Assembly: GCA_963810555.1 (NCBI GenBank) | Contig: CAWENX010000006.1 | Span: 248,001-312,000, forward strand | DNA from: G963677325 sp963810555 | GTDB taxonomy: Bacteria; Bacteroidota; Bacteroidia; Bacteroidales; Prolixibacteraceae | DNA length: 64,000 bases | Direction: 5' to 3' | In this document: one piece after another, positions 46,709 to 56,176 of the stretch | Layout of the letters: each line of letters opens with the position of its first letter | Position numbering within the stretch: position 1 is the first letter of the stretch | The notes under the pieces: model-generated | Told to the model about the DNA's origin: nothing | The model's input: the letters and a program-made list of their open reading frames with translations, nothing else | Databases searched by the model: none | Made by a program: the position numbers and the translations under genes

Positions 46709-47830
46709 ATGCCCGACTGGAAGGAAATCCGAAAGCAATTTCCTGTACTTCAAAAAATGACCTACCTGAACCCTGCAGGAGGTTCGCCCATGTCAATTTC
46801 AGCGGCAAACAGCGCTAAAAGATACTTTGATGAAATGGTCGCCGAAGGAGATTGCCCTTACGAAGAATGGATGCGCCGAACCGAAGTGACGAGACAAAAA
46901 CTGGCGGAGTTGATTAACTCCTCGCCTTCTGAAATCGGTTTCACCACCAATACTTCCACCGGGATGAACCTTGTCAGCCTGATGCTCCGCGGAGAAGGGA
47001 GTGTGCTTACCCTAAGAGACGAATTCCCCTCCTCAACTGTAGCATGGATAAACAACGGGTTTAAAGTAAGTTTTGTGGAACCCATAAACAATGCTTATCC
47101 CGTTGACGAAATAGAAAAATATATTACTCCGGGGATAAGAATTATGGTTGCCTCCTACGTGCAGTATCGCACAGGGTACAGGTTGAACCTTGAAGGATTG
47201 GGAAAACTTTGCAGAAAATACAATCTCATTTATGTCGTGAATGCCACCCAGGGAATTGGGGTGATGCCTATCGATGTCAAAGCGGCAGGAATTGATTTTA
47301 TGGTTTTTTCAGGACTAAAGTGGACGACATCGGGTTACGGAGCGGGAGCGATTTTCATAAGCAAAAAGATGCTGGAAAAATACAGGCTTCCTGTGGCAGG
47401 GTGGCAAAGTACAGAAGATCCGGATAAAATGGACAACAGTAATTTCAAAATACGAAAGGAAGCCTCAGCCATTGAATCTGGTTGTCCTCATTTCCCTTCG
47501 ATCTTTGCCCTTAGCGGCGCCCTGGATCTCATCCGTTCAATCGGCCCGGAGAATATATATCAGCGGGTGCTCAGCCTTAACAAGTATCTCCAGCGCCGTG
47601 CCGAAGAATCCGGTCTTTCAGTGATAGCTCCTCCAAAGGATGAAAACAGGTCAGGAATCCTTATCATAAAAACGGCAAATGCCAAAAAGATTAAAGAAGA
47701 TTTAGCCGCCAAAAACATTATCGTTTCAGTGAGGGGAGAAGGAATCCGCGTATCGGTGAGTTTCTTCAACGATGAGGATGATATTGAGAAATTTATCACC
47801 GAAGCTGAGAAAATAAAACATCTTTTCTGA
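46709..47830 (+). CDS. Class V aminotransferase / cysteine desulfurase-like PLP enzyme
   Basis: PLP-dependent fold-type I enzyme of 373 residues. It has MTYLNPAGGSPMSISAAN at the start, INSSPSEIGFTTNTSTGMN as the cofactor phosphate site, VNATQGIGVMPIDV with the ring-binding Asp region, and the PLP lysine in VFSGLKWTTSGYGAGAIFI. It is closest in style to the isopenicillin-epimerase/selenocysteine-lyase-like branch; no active-site Cys loop typical of IscS is evident. The substrate is unknown. A MITE-like element provides its upstream region, and an MFS exporter follows 148 bases downstream. Confidence 0.85.
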   Translation: MPDWKEIRKQFPVLQKMTYLNPAGGSPMSISAANSAKRYFDEMVAEGDCPYEEWMRRTEVTRQKLAELINSSPSEIGFTTNTSTGMNLVSLMLRGEGSVLTLRDEFPSSTVAWINNGFKVSFVEPINNAYPVDEIEKYITPGIRIMVASYVQYRTGYRLNLEGLGKLCRKYNLIYVVNATQGIGVMPIDVKAAGIDFMVFSGLKWTTSGYGAGAIFISKKMLEKYRLPVAGWQSTEDPDKMDNSNFKIRKEASAIESGCPHFPSIFALSGALDLIRSIGPENIYQRVLSLNKYLQRRAEESGLSVIAPPKDENRSGILIIKTANAKKIKEDLAAKNIIVSVRGEGIRVSVSFFNDEDDIEKFITEAEKIKHLF

Positions 47831-47978
47831 ATTTTCACCAATCTGAAAAATATTATAAATTGATTTGGACAATAGCACGAAGTATTGGTCTGTGTTTAAT
47901 TATCTTTGTATCCCTGATTAAATCTGCATTTAGTCTGATAAAATTAACCTCTTAAAAACGGAATCCTGCCACCCTTGA

Positions 47979-49244
47979 ATGAAGAAGATGTTCTCCAATG
48001 AGGCTTTTGCGGTGATGCACCACCGGGATTTCAGGTTTTTCCTCGCTTACAGGTTTTTCATTACTTCGGCGACCCTGATGCAGTCGGTGGTTGTGGGATG
48101 GCAGTTGTACAGCATCACAAAAGATGTTCTTTCACTCGGAATGATTGGCCTGACTGAGGTGGTACCACAGGTCAGTATAGCCCTGATTGCCGGCCATTAC
48201 GTGGATATCTGGGACCGGAAAAAGATCATCTTCCACACCTCTTTTCTGTTACTGCTGGGTTCCTCCCTGCTGGCCCTGTACAGTATCCCCTCTCTGAAAC
48301 TCCAGTTGTTGCTGGGAGTTTTACCTATCTATGTGACCGTCTTTCTGACCGGGCTGGTAAGAGGGATCCTGATGCCCGCCAATGTGGCACTGCTGGGTCA
48401 GATGATTCCCCGTAAACTTTTAGCAGAAGCCGCTACCTGGAGCAGTACCACCTGGGAAATTGCGGCGGTCGCAGGACCTGCAGTGGGAGGCCTTGTCTAC
48501 GGTTTCTTCGGCGTCGTTGCTGCCTATTCGGTGATATTTGTATTCTTCCTCGTCTCCATCTTTTTTATGTTTTTTATTAAAAGTCCGGGTAAAGTGGGGA
48601 TTGATCACACGGCTCAAACCGGGATATTATCGAGAATCAAGGAAGGTATACGTTATGTCTTTAACAGCCAGGTATTGCTCAGCGCCTTCGGGCTTGATAT
48701 GTTTGCCGTGCTGTTTGGCGGGGCAGTAGCCATGCTTCCCGTCTATGCATCTGATATTTTGAAGGTTGGTCCTGAGGGGCTTGGAGTTTTAAGGGCAAGC
48801 CCTGCGGTTGGAGCCATCCTGATGTCTGTTGTCCTGGCATTTAATCCCCCCGTAAAGCGTTCGGGGCCAATTTTATTATCCAGTGTCTTTGGATTTGGGG
48901 TTTGCATGATCGTCTTTGCCTTATCAAAAAGTTTTATCCTATCGGTTGTAAGCTTATTTCTGAGCGGTTGTTTTGATAATGTCAGCGTGGTGATCCGTGC
49001 AACCATACTGCAGTTATTTACCTCGAACGAGATGAAAGGCAGGGTAGCCGCTGTAAACAGCATTTTTGTCGGATCATCGAATGAATTGGGCGCCTTTGAA
49101 TCCGGAGTCGCGGCAAGGTTAATGGGGCTGATCCCTTCCGTCGTGTTCGGAGGTGCAATGACCCTTCTGGTTGTCATAATGGCGGTATGGAAGGCCCCGG
49201 CATTGCGGAAGCTTTCACTCAGGGACAAATACATTCATCCATAA
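47979..49244 (+). CDS. MFS transporter, EntS-like (MFS_3)
   Basis: Inner-membrane protein of 421 residues with about twelve hydrophobic segments. The start (FRFFLAYRFFITSATLMQSV) and AGHYVDIWDRKKIIFHTSF (MFS loop 2-3 motif) are typical of the EntS/MFS_3 group, which exports siderophores or drugs. No siderophore genes are adjacent. The likely start is the ATG at 47979, followed by KKMFSNEAFAVMHHRDF. Confidence 0.88.
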   Translation: MKKMFSNEAFAVMHHRDFRFFLAYRFFITSATLMQSVVVGWQLYSITKDVLSLGMIGLTEVVPQVSIALIAGHYVDIWDRKKIIFHTSFLLLLGSSLLALYSIPSLKLQLLLGVLPIYVTVFLTGLVRGILMPANVALLGQMIPRKLLAEAATWSSTTWEIAAVAGPAVGGLVYGFFGVVAAYSVIFVFFLVSIFFMFFIKSPGKVGIDHTAQTGILSRIKEGIRYVFNSQVLLSAFGLDMFAVLFGGAVAMLPVYASDILKVGPEGLGVLRASPAVGAILMSVVLAFNPPVKRSGPILLSSVFGFGVCMIVFALSKSFILSVVSLFLSGCFDNVSVVIRATILQLFTSNEMKGRVAAVNSIFVGSSNELGAFESGVAARLMGLIPSVVFGGAMTLLVVIMAVWKAPALRKLSLRDKYIHP

Positions 49245-49288
49245 ACAGAATTTGATTATCCATTTTTCATTTAGTATCCCGTTACCTG

Positions 49289-51138
49289 ATGAAAAATGAT
49301 TTTTGTTTTACCTTTATGCCGGTCTACAAGTCATTGGGTATGGGAAACAAAAAAAGACAGAAGAATCATCGTCCGAAGGTGAAGAATCCACCGGTGGCTG
49401 TTAAAGCTGAAGAGTTCGACAGAAGGAAAATATACGGCGCGCTAATTTTAATTCTGATCATTTCATTTGTTGTCTATCTTCCTGTTTTTCACAACGGACT
49501 TCTGGCCTGGGATGATGAAGGATATATCAATAATAATCTCCTTGTCCATTCATTCAACCTTAAGGAGATTTTTTCCCAAAATGTAATGGGGAATTATCAT
49601 CCTGTGTCCATTCTGATACTCGCTATTGAGTATCATTTTTTCGGATTAAATCCCGCAGGCTATCATGCCGTTAACCTTTTGCTTCATCTTATAAATGTCC
49701 TGCTTGTTTTTTATGCAGTCTATCTTGTAAGTGATAAATACGCAGTAGCATTGGTTGCATCATTGCTTTTCGGGATTCATCCTTTGCATGTTGAATCGGT
49801 CGCCTGGGCTGCAGAATTAAAGGACTTACTTTATACGCTGTTTTTCCTTTCCTCTTATATATTTTACCTGAAGTATCTTAAAGAACTAAAAAGAGCGGCA
49901 GGAGCAGCAGCAGGAAAGGTTTCAGCAACTGCAAAGGCTACTGCCACTGCTACTGCCACTGCGACTAAGTTTTATTACCTGGCTTTAGTGCTGTTCGCTT
50001 TTTCTCTTCTGTCAAAAGCCATGGCGGCTTCACTGCCTCTGGTGTTGATACTGACGGATTATTTCAAAGGAAGAAAGATGGATAGTAGAGACGCGATTAA
50101 TCGCGTCTCTATCGAAAAAGCGCCCTTTTTCGTCCTTGCCATCATTTTGGGAATAGTGGCAATTTTTGCACAGAAATCCTTCGGTGCGACTGATCTCACA
50201 CAGGGTTTTACATTTTTCCAGCGGATTGTCTTTGCTTCTTACGGATTTGTCACTTACCTGGTCAAATTGTTATTCCTTTGAATTTAAGCTCTTTTTATCC
50301 TTATCCTGTAAATGGGAGGTGAATCAATTCCCATACAATATTATCTCTATCCGGTTTTATCTTTAGGGATTGCGGCATTTGCCATTTATTCATTGCGTTT
50401 TTCAAAGAAAATCATTTTCGGCATAGGATTTTTTACCATTACTGTTCTGCTTGTGTTACAGTTACTGCCTGTTGGTAAGGCAATTATGGCTGACAGGTAC
50501 AGATACATTCCTTCTATCGGGATTTTTTATCTTGCAGGGGAAGGACTTTCGACATTAATGACGAAAAAGTTGAAATGGACTGCCGTCATCCTTCTGTTTA
50601 CAGTTGCTCTTTTATTTTCAGTCAAATCCTATACCAGATGCAGTATCTGGAACAATGATATATCTTTATGGAATGATGTCCTCAGTCATCACAAATGTGC
50701 AATTGCATATTATAATCGCGGTTTTGCTTTTATGAATAAAAAAAGTACTGACGAGGCTTTAAAGGATTATAATAAAGCCATTGAGCTAAAACCTGACTAT
50801 GCTGATGCCTATCTGAGCCGAGGCAATATCTTTCTGAACCAAAAACGAAATGATGATGCTTTAAAAGACTACAATAAAGCTATCGAGCTAAGACCCGACT
50901 ATGCAGACATTTACCTGAGTAGGGGTATCTGTTTATATTTGAAAAACGAAATGATGATGCGTTAAGAGACTACAATAAAGCGATTGAATTGAAACCTGAC
51001 TATGCACCGGGGTATTTTAACAGAGGGCTCCTGGAATATAATACAGATAACAAAGATGCTGCCTGTAAGGACTTTCGAAAGGCAGCTGCTTTAGGATTAA
51101 AACCGGCGGCAGATATATTAATTCAGATTTGCAAATGA
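49289..51138 (+). pseudogene. TMTC-like membrane protein with TPR repeats, copy 1, frameshifted
   Basis: Three frames join into a ~610-residue protein. The membrane half shows VYLPVFHNGLLAWDDEGYIN, GNYHPVSILILAIEYHFFG, LLFGIHPLHVESVAWAAELK and LLSKAMAASLPLVLILTDYF, as in TMTC/ArnT-like O-mannosyltransferase relatives. A missing T near 50275 and an extra G near 50314 break the first two frames. A third break near 50940 falls in the TPRs (DYNKAIELKPDYADAYLSRG). The last frame ends KPAADILIQICK at 51138. It probably transfers a sugar to exported protein, by analogy only. It is a tandem paralogue of 51971-54043. Confidence 0.8.
50086..50111. repeat. 26-base perfect palindrome inserted in a coding sequence
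   Basis: TAGAGACGCGATT followed by its exact reverse complement, inside TMTC-like copy 1. It is in frame and codes for a SRDAINRVS insert that replaces the shorter KKTL of the paralogue. Confidence 0.85.
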
Positions 51139-51340
51139 TCAATATTCAATGTTTAATTATCAATGTTCCAGCGTTTCAGCGTTTCATCGTTCCATCTCAT
51201 AATCTGTAACGTTGAAATTCTGAAACACTGAAACTTTCAAATTTGCAGGCGGTAAAAAATGTTCCGTCAGTCAGTAAATTGTATCTGCACTCACATCATT
51301 CATAATGCCATCCCCCTCTCAACCTTGCACCAGGTCCGGT

Positions 51341-51430
51341 CTTTATTCGTAGTTTATTCGTATATTATTCGTAGATCATTCGTATAAGATACGAATAAAC
51401 TACGAATAATCTACCTATAATCTACAAATA
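51341..51430. repeat. Inverted TTATTCGTA short tandem repeat
   Basis: TTATTCGTAG units (four, about every 12 bases) followed by inverted ACGAATAAAC and CTACGAATAATC units. They form a large imperfect hairpin immediately 5' to the truncated YfhO fragment. The design matches 2310-2460. Confidence 0.7.
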
Positions 51431-51882
51431 ATCTCCGGAGCAATAGCTCTCTTTATGGCGGGTATTCCAAAGAACTGCCTCATTACGAACCTGTCGACAT
51501 TCCTAAATTTTATCCGCATGAGGAATTTATCAAAGATATCAGCAATCTGAAAGGAGATACTCTTGCGATAACCAATTTCGACAGGAACCATTTTAAAGGC
51601 ACCATTACCCTTGAACAAAAGAAAATGCTTTTCCTTTCCATACTTTACAGTCCGGGATGGTCTGCCCATGTTGACGGGGAAAAACAAAAGCCTTTAAGAA
51701 TCAATATAGCATTTCCTGGTCTGCTCCTGGATAAAGGCTATCACAGGATTGAACTTTCATTTACTCCGCCGCTGTTTTATCCGGTAGCCGGGATTTCGAT
51801 TGTTTCTGTTTTGCTGTATATTGTTTTGCTGATTCTTTACAAAAGGGGGAACAGGCAACAGACAACAGGCAATAGTAATTAA
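51421..51882 (+). pseudogene. C-terminal fragment of a YfhO-type membrane protein
   Basis: The open frame (no start codon until residue ~69) reads NSSLYGGYSKELPHYEPVD and NFDRNHFKGTITLEQKKMLF, then YSPGWSAHVDGEKQKPLRIN, GYHRIELSFTPPLFYP and a final membrane segment. SPGW..H/YVDG followed by a last helix is the C-terminus of YfhO/DUF-type glycan-modifying membrane proteins, normally over 700 residues. About 80% is missing, with the truncation point at a hairpin repeat. It lies between two paralogous TMTC-like genes. Confidence 0.7.
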
Positions 51883-51970
51883 AGAATTAAGAATTAAGAA
51901 TTAAAAGAGTGAATTTTATTTAATTTTATCCCATCAACTATTCACCTTTAGTTACTCTGATCTTCGATTT

Positions 51971-54043
51971 ATGAAAAATAAAAAAGAAATTAAACATCAT
52001 TCATCTGAATCCAAACACTTTCAAAGAGAGGTAAGTATCACTGATTCTGTCAGAATGAGAGTCTTTATTGCGTTGGGTGTTATTATCCTGATTTCAATTA
52101 TCGTTTATTTGCCGATTTTTCCAAATGCCTTTTTGCAATGGGATGACAGTTCTTATATTGAAAATAATCCTTTGGTTCATTCCTTTAATCTGGGGGAGAT
52201 TTTTTCCCAAAATGTGATGGGCAATTATCATCCTTTTACCATTCTTATTCTTGCCGTTGAATATCATCTTTTCGGATTGAATCCGGCAGGTTATCATGCA
52301 ATTAATCTTATACTGCATCTGTTGAATACATTGCTTGTTTTTTATGCGGTTTATCTTCTCAGCGACAAAGCCCTGGTCGGGTTGGTTGCCTCGCTGTTGT
52401 TCGGGATTCATCCTTTGCATGTTGAGTCGGTTGCCTGGATTTCGGAATTGAAGGATCTGCTTTATACACTGTTTTTCCTGGCCTCCTATGTTTACTACCT
52501 GAAATACATTAAAGAGCAGAAGAGAGCGGCAGGGGCAGGAGCAGTGGCGAGCACCAACGAAAGGACACGGATCACAGATCCGCGCCAGCGAGGGCAGAAG
52601 AGAGTGGCAGCAGCAGGAGCTGCCGCAGGGGCAGGGGCAAGATCAGCAGCACTAACTGCCACTGCTACTGCTACTGCTACTAAGTTTTATTACCTGGCGT
52701 TAGCGCTGTTCGCTTTTTCACTTCTGTCAAAGGCGATGGCGGTATCCCTGCCGCTGGTGTTGATACTGACAGATTATTTTAAAGGAAGAAAGATCGATAA
52801 AAAGACACTGATTGAAAAAGTGCCGTTTTTTGTTCTTGCCCTAATTTTTGGATTATTGGCCATTCATGCCCAGAAATCATTCGATTATATTCAGAACACG
52901 ACATTTACCACTTTTCCCCAACGGGCCGTATTCGCATCATATGGGTTTATCACTTATCTGATCAAGATGTTATTTCCGTTAAATCTAAGCGCTTTTTATC
53001 CATACCCTGTGAATATTAATGGGATATTTATTCCTTCCCGTTATCATTTATATTTTATTGCCTTTTTAGCCCTGGCGATTTATCTATTTTTTTACGGTCA
53101 GCGATTACCCAAAAAGGTCATTTTCGGCCTGGGATTTTTTACAATAACCATTTTACTTGTTCTGCAGTTACTGCCTGTTGGCAAAGCCATAATGGCTGAC
53201 CGTTACAGTTATATTCCTTCGATCGGGATTTTTTACCTGGCCGGGGAGGGATTTATGTATTTGCTGAACAAAAAGATCAAATGGCCCGCAGTCGCCTTAT
53301 TGAGTTTGGCAGGAGTCCTATTTTCTGTAAAAACTTATGCCAGGTGCGGTATCTGGAAAGATGATATGACCCTATGGAATGATATTATAAGCCAGAATAA
53401 AGAAGTTGAGGAAGCCTATTACAAGGGCTATTTCTTTGATAAAAGAGGGAATACGGAAGGGGTTAAAACCGCCAATTCGGATAAAATGAAACCAGGAAGT
53501 GCAGAAGATCATTTTAAGAAAGGAACCAAATATGCGAATTTGTTTCAATATAAGGATGCAATCAAAGAATTCACAAGCGCTGTTGAACTAAAACCGGATT
53601 ATTTGGAAGCCTATAATTTAAGGGGGATTGCCTATGTGAATGAAAAGAAATTTGATGAAGCCATTGAGGATTTCACTCAGGTTATCGAACTTAAACCGGG
53701 AATTGCATTGGCTTATAATAACAGAGGGATCGCTTTTTACAATGAAAAACGAAATGATGAGGCGCTATCAGATTTTACCAGGGCTATCGAACTGGATCCG
53801 GGGTATGTTCTTGCCTATAATAACAAGGGCAATGTTCTTTATGATGAGAAGAAATTTGATGAAGCTGTCGCAGCTTATTCAAAGGCAATAGAATTAAAAC
53901 CTGATTATAAACTGGCCTGGTTTAAACGAGGGATGGCGGAGTATAATCTGGGCCAAAAGGATGCTGGCTGTATGGATATGAAACAGGCTGCTGACCTTGG
54001 GTACAATCCTGCCATTGAGGCGTTGGCAAAGTTTTGTAAATAA
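51971..54043 (+). CDS. TMTC-like membrane protein with TPR repeats, copy 2
   Basis: Intact protein of 690 residues. It has about ten membrane segments, with YLPIFPNAFLQWDDSSYIEN, GNYHPFTILILAVEYHLFG, LLFGIHPLHVESVAWISELK and MAVSLPLVLILTDYFKGRK. A periplasmic C-terminal part has at least four TPRs (AVELKPDYLEAYNLRGIAY; AIELDPGYVLAYNNKGNVL). The membrane half resembles TMTC/PMT-type glycosyltransferases of the GT-C fold; WDD near residue 57 would be the usual catalytic Asp loop. Compared with copy 1 it carries a longer low-complexity Ala/Gly/Arg cytoplasmic loop (residues ~185-235) with an in-frame repeat insert and a (TA)n run. Confidence 0.82.
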   Translation: MKNKKEIKHHSSESKHFQREVSITDSVRMRVFIALGVIILISIIVYLPIFPNAFLQWDDSSYIENNPLVHSFNLGEIFSQNVMGNYHPFTILILAVEYHLFGLNPAGYHAINLILHLLNTLLVFYAVYLLSDKALVGLVASLLFGIHPLHVESVAWISELKDLLYTLFFLASYVYYLKYIKEQKRAAGAGAVASTNERTRITDPRQRGQKRVAAAGAAAGAGARSAALTATATATATKFYYLALALFAFSLLSKAMAVSLPLVLILTDYFKGRKIDKKTLIEKVPFFVLALIFGLLAIHAQKSFDYIQNTTFTTFPQRAVFASYGFITYLIKMLFPLNLSAFYPYPVNINGIFIPSRYHLYFIAFLALAIYLFFYGQRLPKKVIFGLGFFTITILLVLQLLPVGKAIMADRYSYIPSIGIFYLAGEGFMYLLNKKIKWPAVALLSLAGVLFSVKTYARCGIWKDDMTLWNDIISQNKEVEEAYYKGYFFDKRGNTEGVKTANSDKMKPGSAEDHFKKGTKYANLFQYKDAIKEFTSAVELKPDYLEAYNLRGIAYVNEKKFDEAIEDFTQVIELKPGIALAYNNRGIAFYNEKRNDEALSDFTRAIELDPGYVLAYNNKGNVLYDEKKFDEAVAAYSKAIELKPDYKLAWFKRGMAEYNLGQKDAGCMDMKQAADLGYNPAIEALAKFCK
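52561..52595. repeat. In-frame hairpin repeat inside TMTC-like copy 2
   Basis: CGGATCACAGATCCG (stem of six, loop ACA) embedded in ACGGATCACAGATCCGCGCC and followed by AGCGAGG. It codes for TRITDPRQRG within the low-complexity loop and is absent from copy 1. Confidence 0.55.
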
Positions 54044-54055
54044 GAGATTTTGTTC

Positions 54056-54257
54056 TGTCACATATCCGTCACATAAATGTGACGGCAAAGGATAGACAGA
54101 AATGTAGAGGTAAGATAGATTTGTTTTTGTTCCATCACATAAATGTGACGGCAAAGGATAGGCGGTGAGGGATGGTGAGATTGATATTTTGTTTTCCGTC
54201 ACATAAATGTAACGGCAAAGGATAGACAGCAAAGGATAGACAGCAAAGGATAATTCT
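54056..54257. repeat. CCGTCAC/GTGACGG palindrome array A
   Basis: Three palindromes CC(G/A)TCACATAAATGT(G/A)ACGG with CAAAGGATA tails at 54066, 54132 and 54196, spaced 64-66 bases, and extra CAGCAAAGGATA tails at the end. It fills the gap between TMTC-like copy 2 and the glycosyltransferase. Confidence 0.9.
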
Positions 54258-55002
54258 ATGATTCAAAACAAAACAGTTGCGGTAGTCATGCCGGCTTATA
54301 ATGCGGAACAGACATTGGAAATAACTCTTAAGGAAGTGCCGCATGATATTGTCGATTTTGTGATTCTGGTTGATGACTGCAGCAGCGATAATACAATGGA
54401 ATTGGCCACCCGGCTTGGGATTCAGCATGTTATAAGACATGATTATAATAAAGGGTACGGCGGTAATCAAAAAACCTGTTATAATAAAGCCCTTGAGACG
54501 GGGGCTGACATTGTTGTTATGCTGCACCCCGATTACCAGTATACTCCCAAACTGATTCATTCAATGTGCTATCTTATTGTAAACGATGTTTATCCGGTTG
54601 TTTTCGGAAGCAGGATTCTGGGAAGCGGAGCTATTAAGGGCGGGATGCCGGTTTACAAGTATATTGCAAACAGGTTTCTTACATGGTTTCAGAACCTGAT
54701 GCTGAGAAAAAAATTGTCGGAATATCATACGGGTTACAGGGCTTTCAGTACGAGAGGTATTGCGTAAAATAAATTTTATGAATAATTCGGATGATTTTAT
54801 ATTTGATAATGAAATAATTGCCCAGATTTTTCACAATGGATATGATATTGCCGAGATTACCTGTCCGACCAGGTATTTTAAGGAGGCATCATCGATTAAC
54901 TTTACAAGGGGCGTAAAATATGGATTAGGGATATTGAAGGTATCCATGCTTTACAGGCTGCATAAGTGGGGGGTGGTGAGATATAAAATTCTTGATTCAT
55001 AG
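54258..55002 (+). pseudogene. Glycosyltransferase family 2, frameshifted
   Basis: The first frame has VAVVMPAYNAEQTLEITLKE, VDDCSSDNTMELATRLG, HDYNKGYGGNQKTCYNKAL and VVMLHPDYQYTPKLI (the DxD-like site), as in dolichol-phosphate-mannose-synthase-like GT2 enzymes. It breaks near 54760; the second frame continues RKINFMNNSDDFIFDNEII and ITCPTRYFKEASSINF. Together they give a ~245-residue enzyme. It could supply lipid-linked sugar to the TMTC-like GT-C proteins just upstream, which is inference from proximity. Confidence 0.85.
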
Positions 55003-55012
55003 ATTTATAAAT

Positions 55013-55262
55013 CCGTCACATAAATCCATCACATAAATCCGTCACATAAATCCATCACATAAATCCGTCACATAAATCCATCACATAAATCCGTCACATA
55101 AATGTGACGGCAAAGGATAGACGGCAAGGGATGGTGAGATTGATATGTTGTTTTCTATCGGCAAAGGATAGGCGGAAATGTGGGGGCAAATGATAAATGG
55201 CAAAGGACATTAGCTCAAAAAGTATTTGATCATTATCCTTTGCCGTCAGCTTTAGCTGACGG
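55013..55262. repeat. CCGTCAC/GTGACGG palindrome array B
   Basis: Begins with seven half-units alternating CCGTCACATAAAT and CCATCACATAAAT, then one full palindrome with tail, then degenerate GGCAAAGGATAGGCGG units. It ends with a variant palindrome CCGTCAGCTTTAGCTGACGG (55243-55262) preceded by TTATCCTTTG, i.e. the tail in opposite orientation. Confidence 0.88.
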
Positions 55263-55283
55263 ACGGATAATTATTTAACTGCT

Positions 55284-55718
55284 TTAGTCCTTTATCTTTT
55301 CAAAACCCAATTTGCTTATAAATTGCCGGGATTCTTCCTCCCAGGAAATTTGTTTGTGATGCTTATCCTGATTTTTAATGTACAACCTTACCTTATTGAT
55401 TTGAGAAGGGCTCACAGACACTGCAAAATAATCATCCTGCCATTCAAAGTGGCTGGTAAGGATTTTCTGTTTGTTAATCCAGAAAGAGCTTTCACCTTTA
55501 AGCAGATGCATTAAACAGGCAATATTTTGTTGTTTATCAAGACTAATGAGTGCATGAACGTGGTTTTCATGGGCATTGATGTAATCAAGAGCAATATTTT
55601 CAGATTCAGCATTTGTTCTGAAATGTTTAAGCAGGTCGGGCCGAAAAGAAAAGGGAATATAAGATTCCCTGTTTTTAGTACTCCAGACACAATGCAGCCA
55701 AATTTTTACATAGGACAT
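55284..55718 (-). CDS. REP-associated (RAYT-like) IS200-type HUH transposase
   Basis: Y1-transposase of 144 residues. It opens MSYVKIWLHCVWSTKNRESY, a typical IS200/RAYT start. The HUH motif is HENHVHALISL (His-Val-His). The catalytic Tyr is in VRLYIKNQDKHHKQIS, followed by Glu/His-rich residues. It makes single-strand cuts and joins at hairpin structures. There is no second ORF (tnpB), and the gene is flanked on both sides by arrays of one palindrome family rather than by IS ends, as for RAYTs. It is transcribed toward array B; palindromes of variant sequence mark both outer borders (55243 and 56153). Confidence 0.85.
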   Translation of the reverse strand: MSYVKIWLHCVWSTKNRESYIPFSFRPDLLKHFRTNAESENIALDYINAHENHVHALISLDKQQNIACLMHLLKGESSFWINKQKILTSHFEWQDDYFAVSVSPSQINKVRLYIKNQDKHHKQISWEEESRQFISKLGFEKIKD

Positions 55719-55796
55719 ATCGTTCTTTTAGGGATATCAGATTAAATTTAATGAATTCAGAGGATAAATGAAAATTAATTTGAAATATTTATTGTT

Positions 55797-56172
55797 CCGT
55801 CACATAAATGTGACGGCAAAGGATAGGCAGAAATGTGGGGGCAAAGGATAGATTTGTTTTTGTTCCGTCACATAAATGTGACGGCAAAGGATAGGTAGAA
55901 ATGTGGGGGCAAAGGATAGATTTGTTTTTGTTCCGTCACATAAATGTGACGGCAAAGGATAGGCAGAAATGTGGGGGCAAAGGATAGATTGTTTTTGTTC
56001 CGTCACATAAATGTGACGGCAAAGGATAGGCAGAAATGTGGGGGTAAGATAGATTTGTTTTTGTTCCGTCACATAAATGTGACGGCAAAGGATAAGCGGA
56101 AATGTGGGGGCAAAGGATTGAGGATCAAAATGTCCGGTTTTATTATCCTTTGCCGTCAGCTTTAGCTGACGG
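55797..56172. repeat. CCGTCAC/GTGACGG palindrome array C, ~68-base tandem period
   Basis: Five near-identical units starting at 55797, 55865, 55933, 56000 and 56066. Each has palindrome, CAAAGGATAGGCAGAAATG, TGGGGGCAAAGGATAG and ATTTGTTTTTGTT. The array ends with TTATCCTTTG plus the variant palindrome CCGTCAGCTTTAGCTGACGG at 56153-56172, the same as the left border of the transposase. Confidence 0.92.
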
Positions 56173-56176
56173 AGGT

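Noticed and set aside
55013..56172. Palindromic arrays as a CRISPR array
   Set aside because: Units are palindromes with a constant tail, and the DNA between them is itself repeated (~68-base period), so there are no unique spacers; no cas genes are present.
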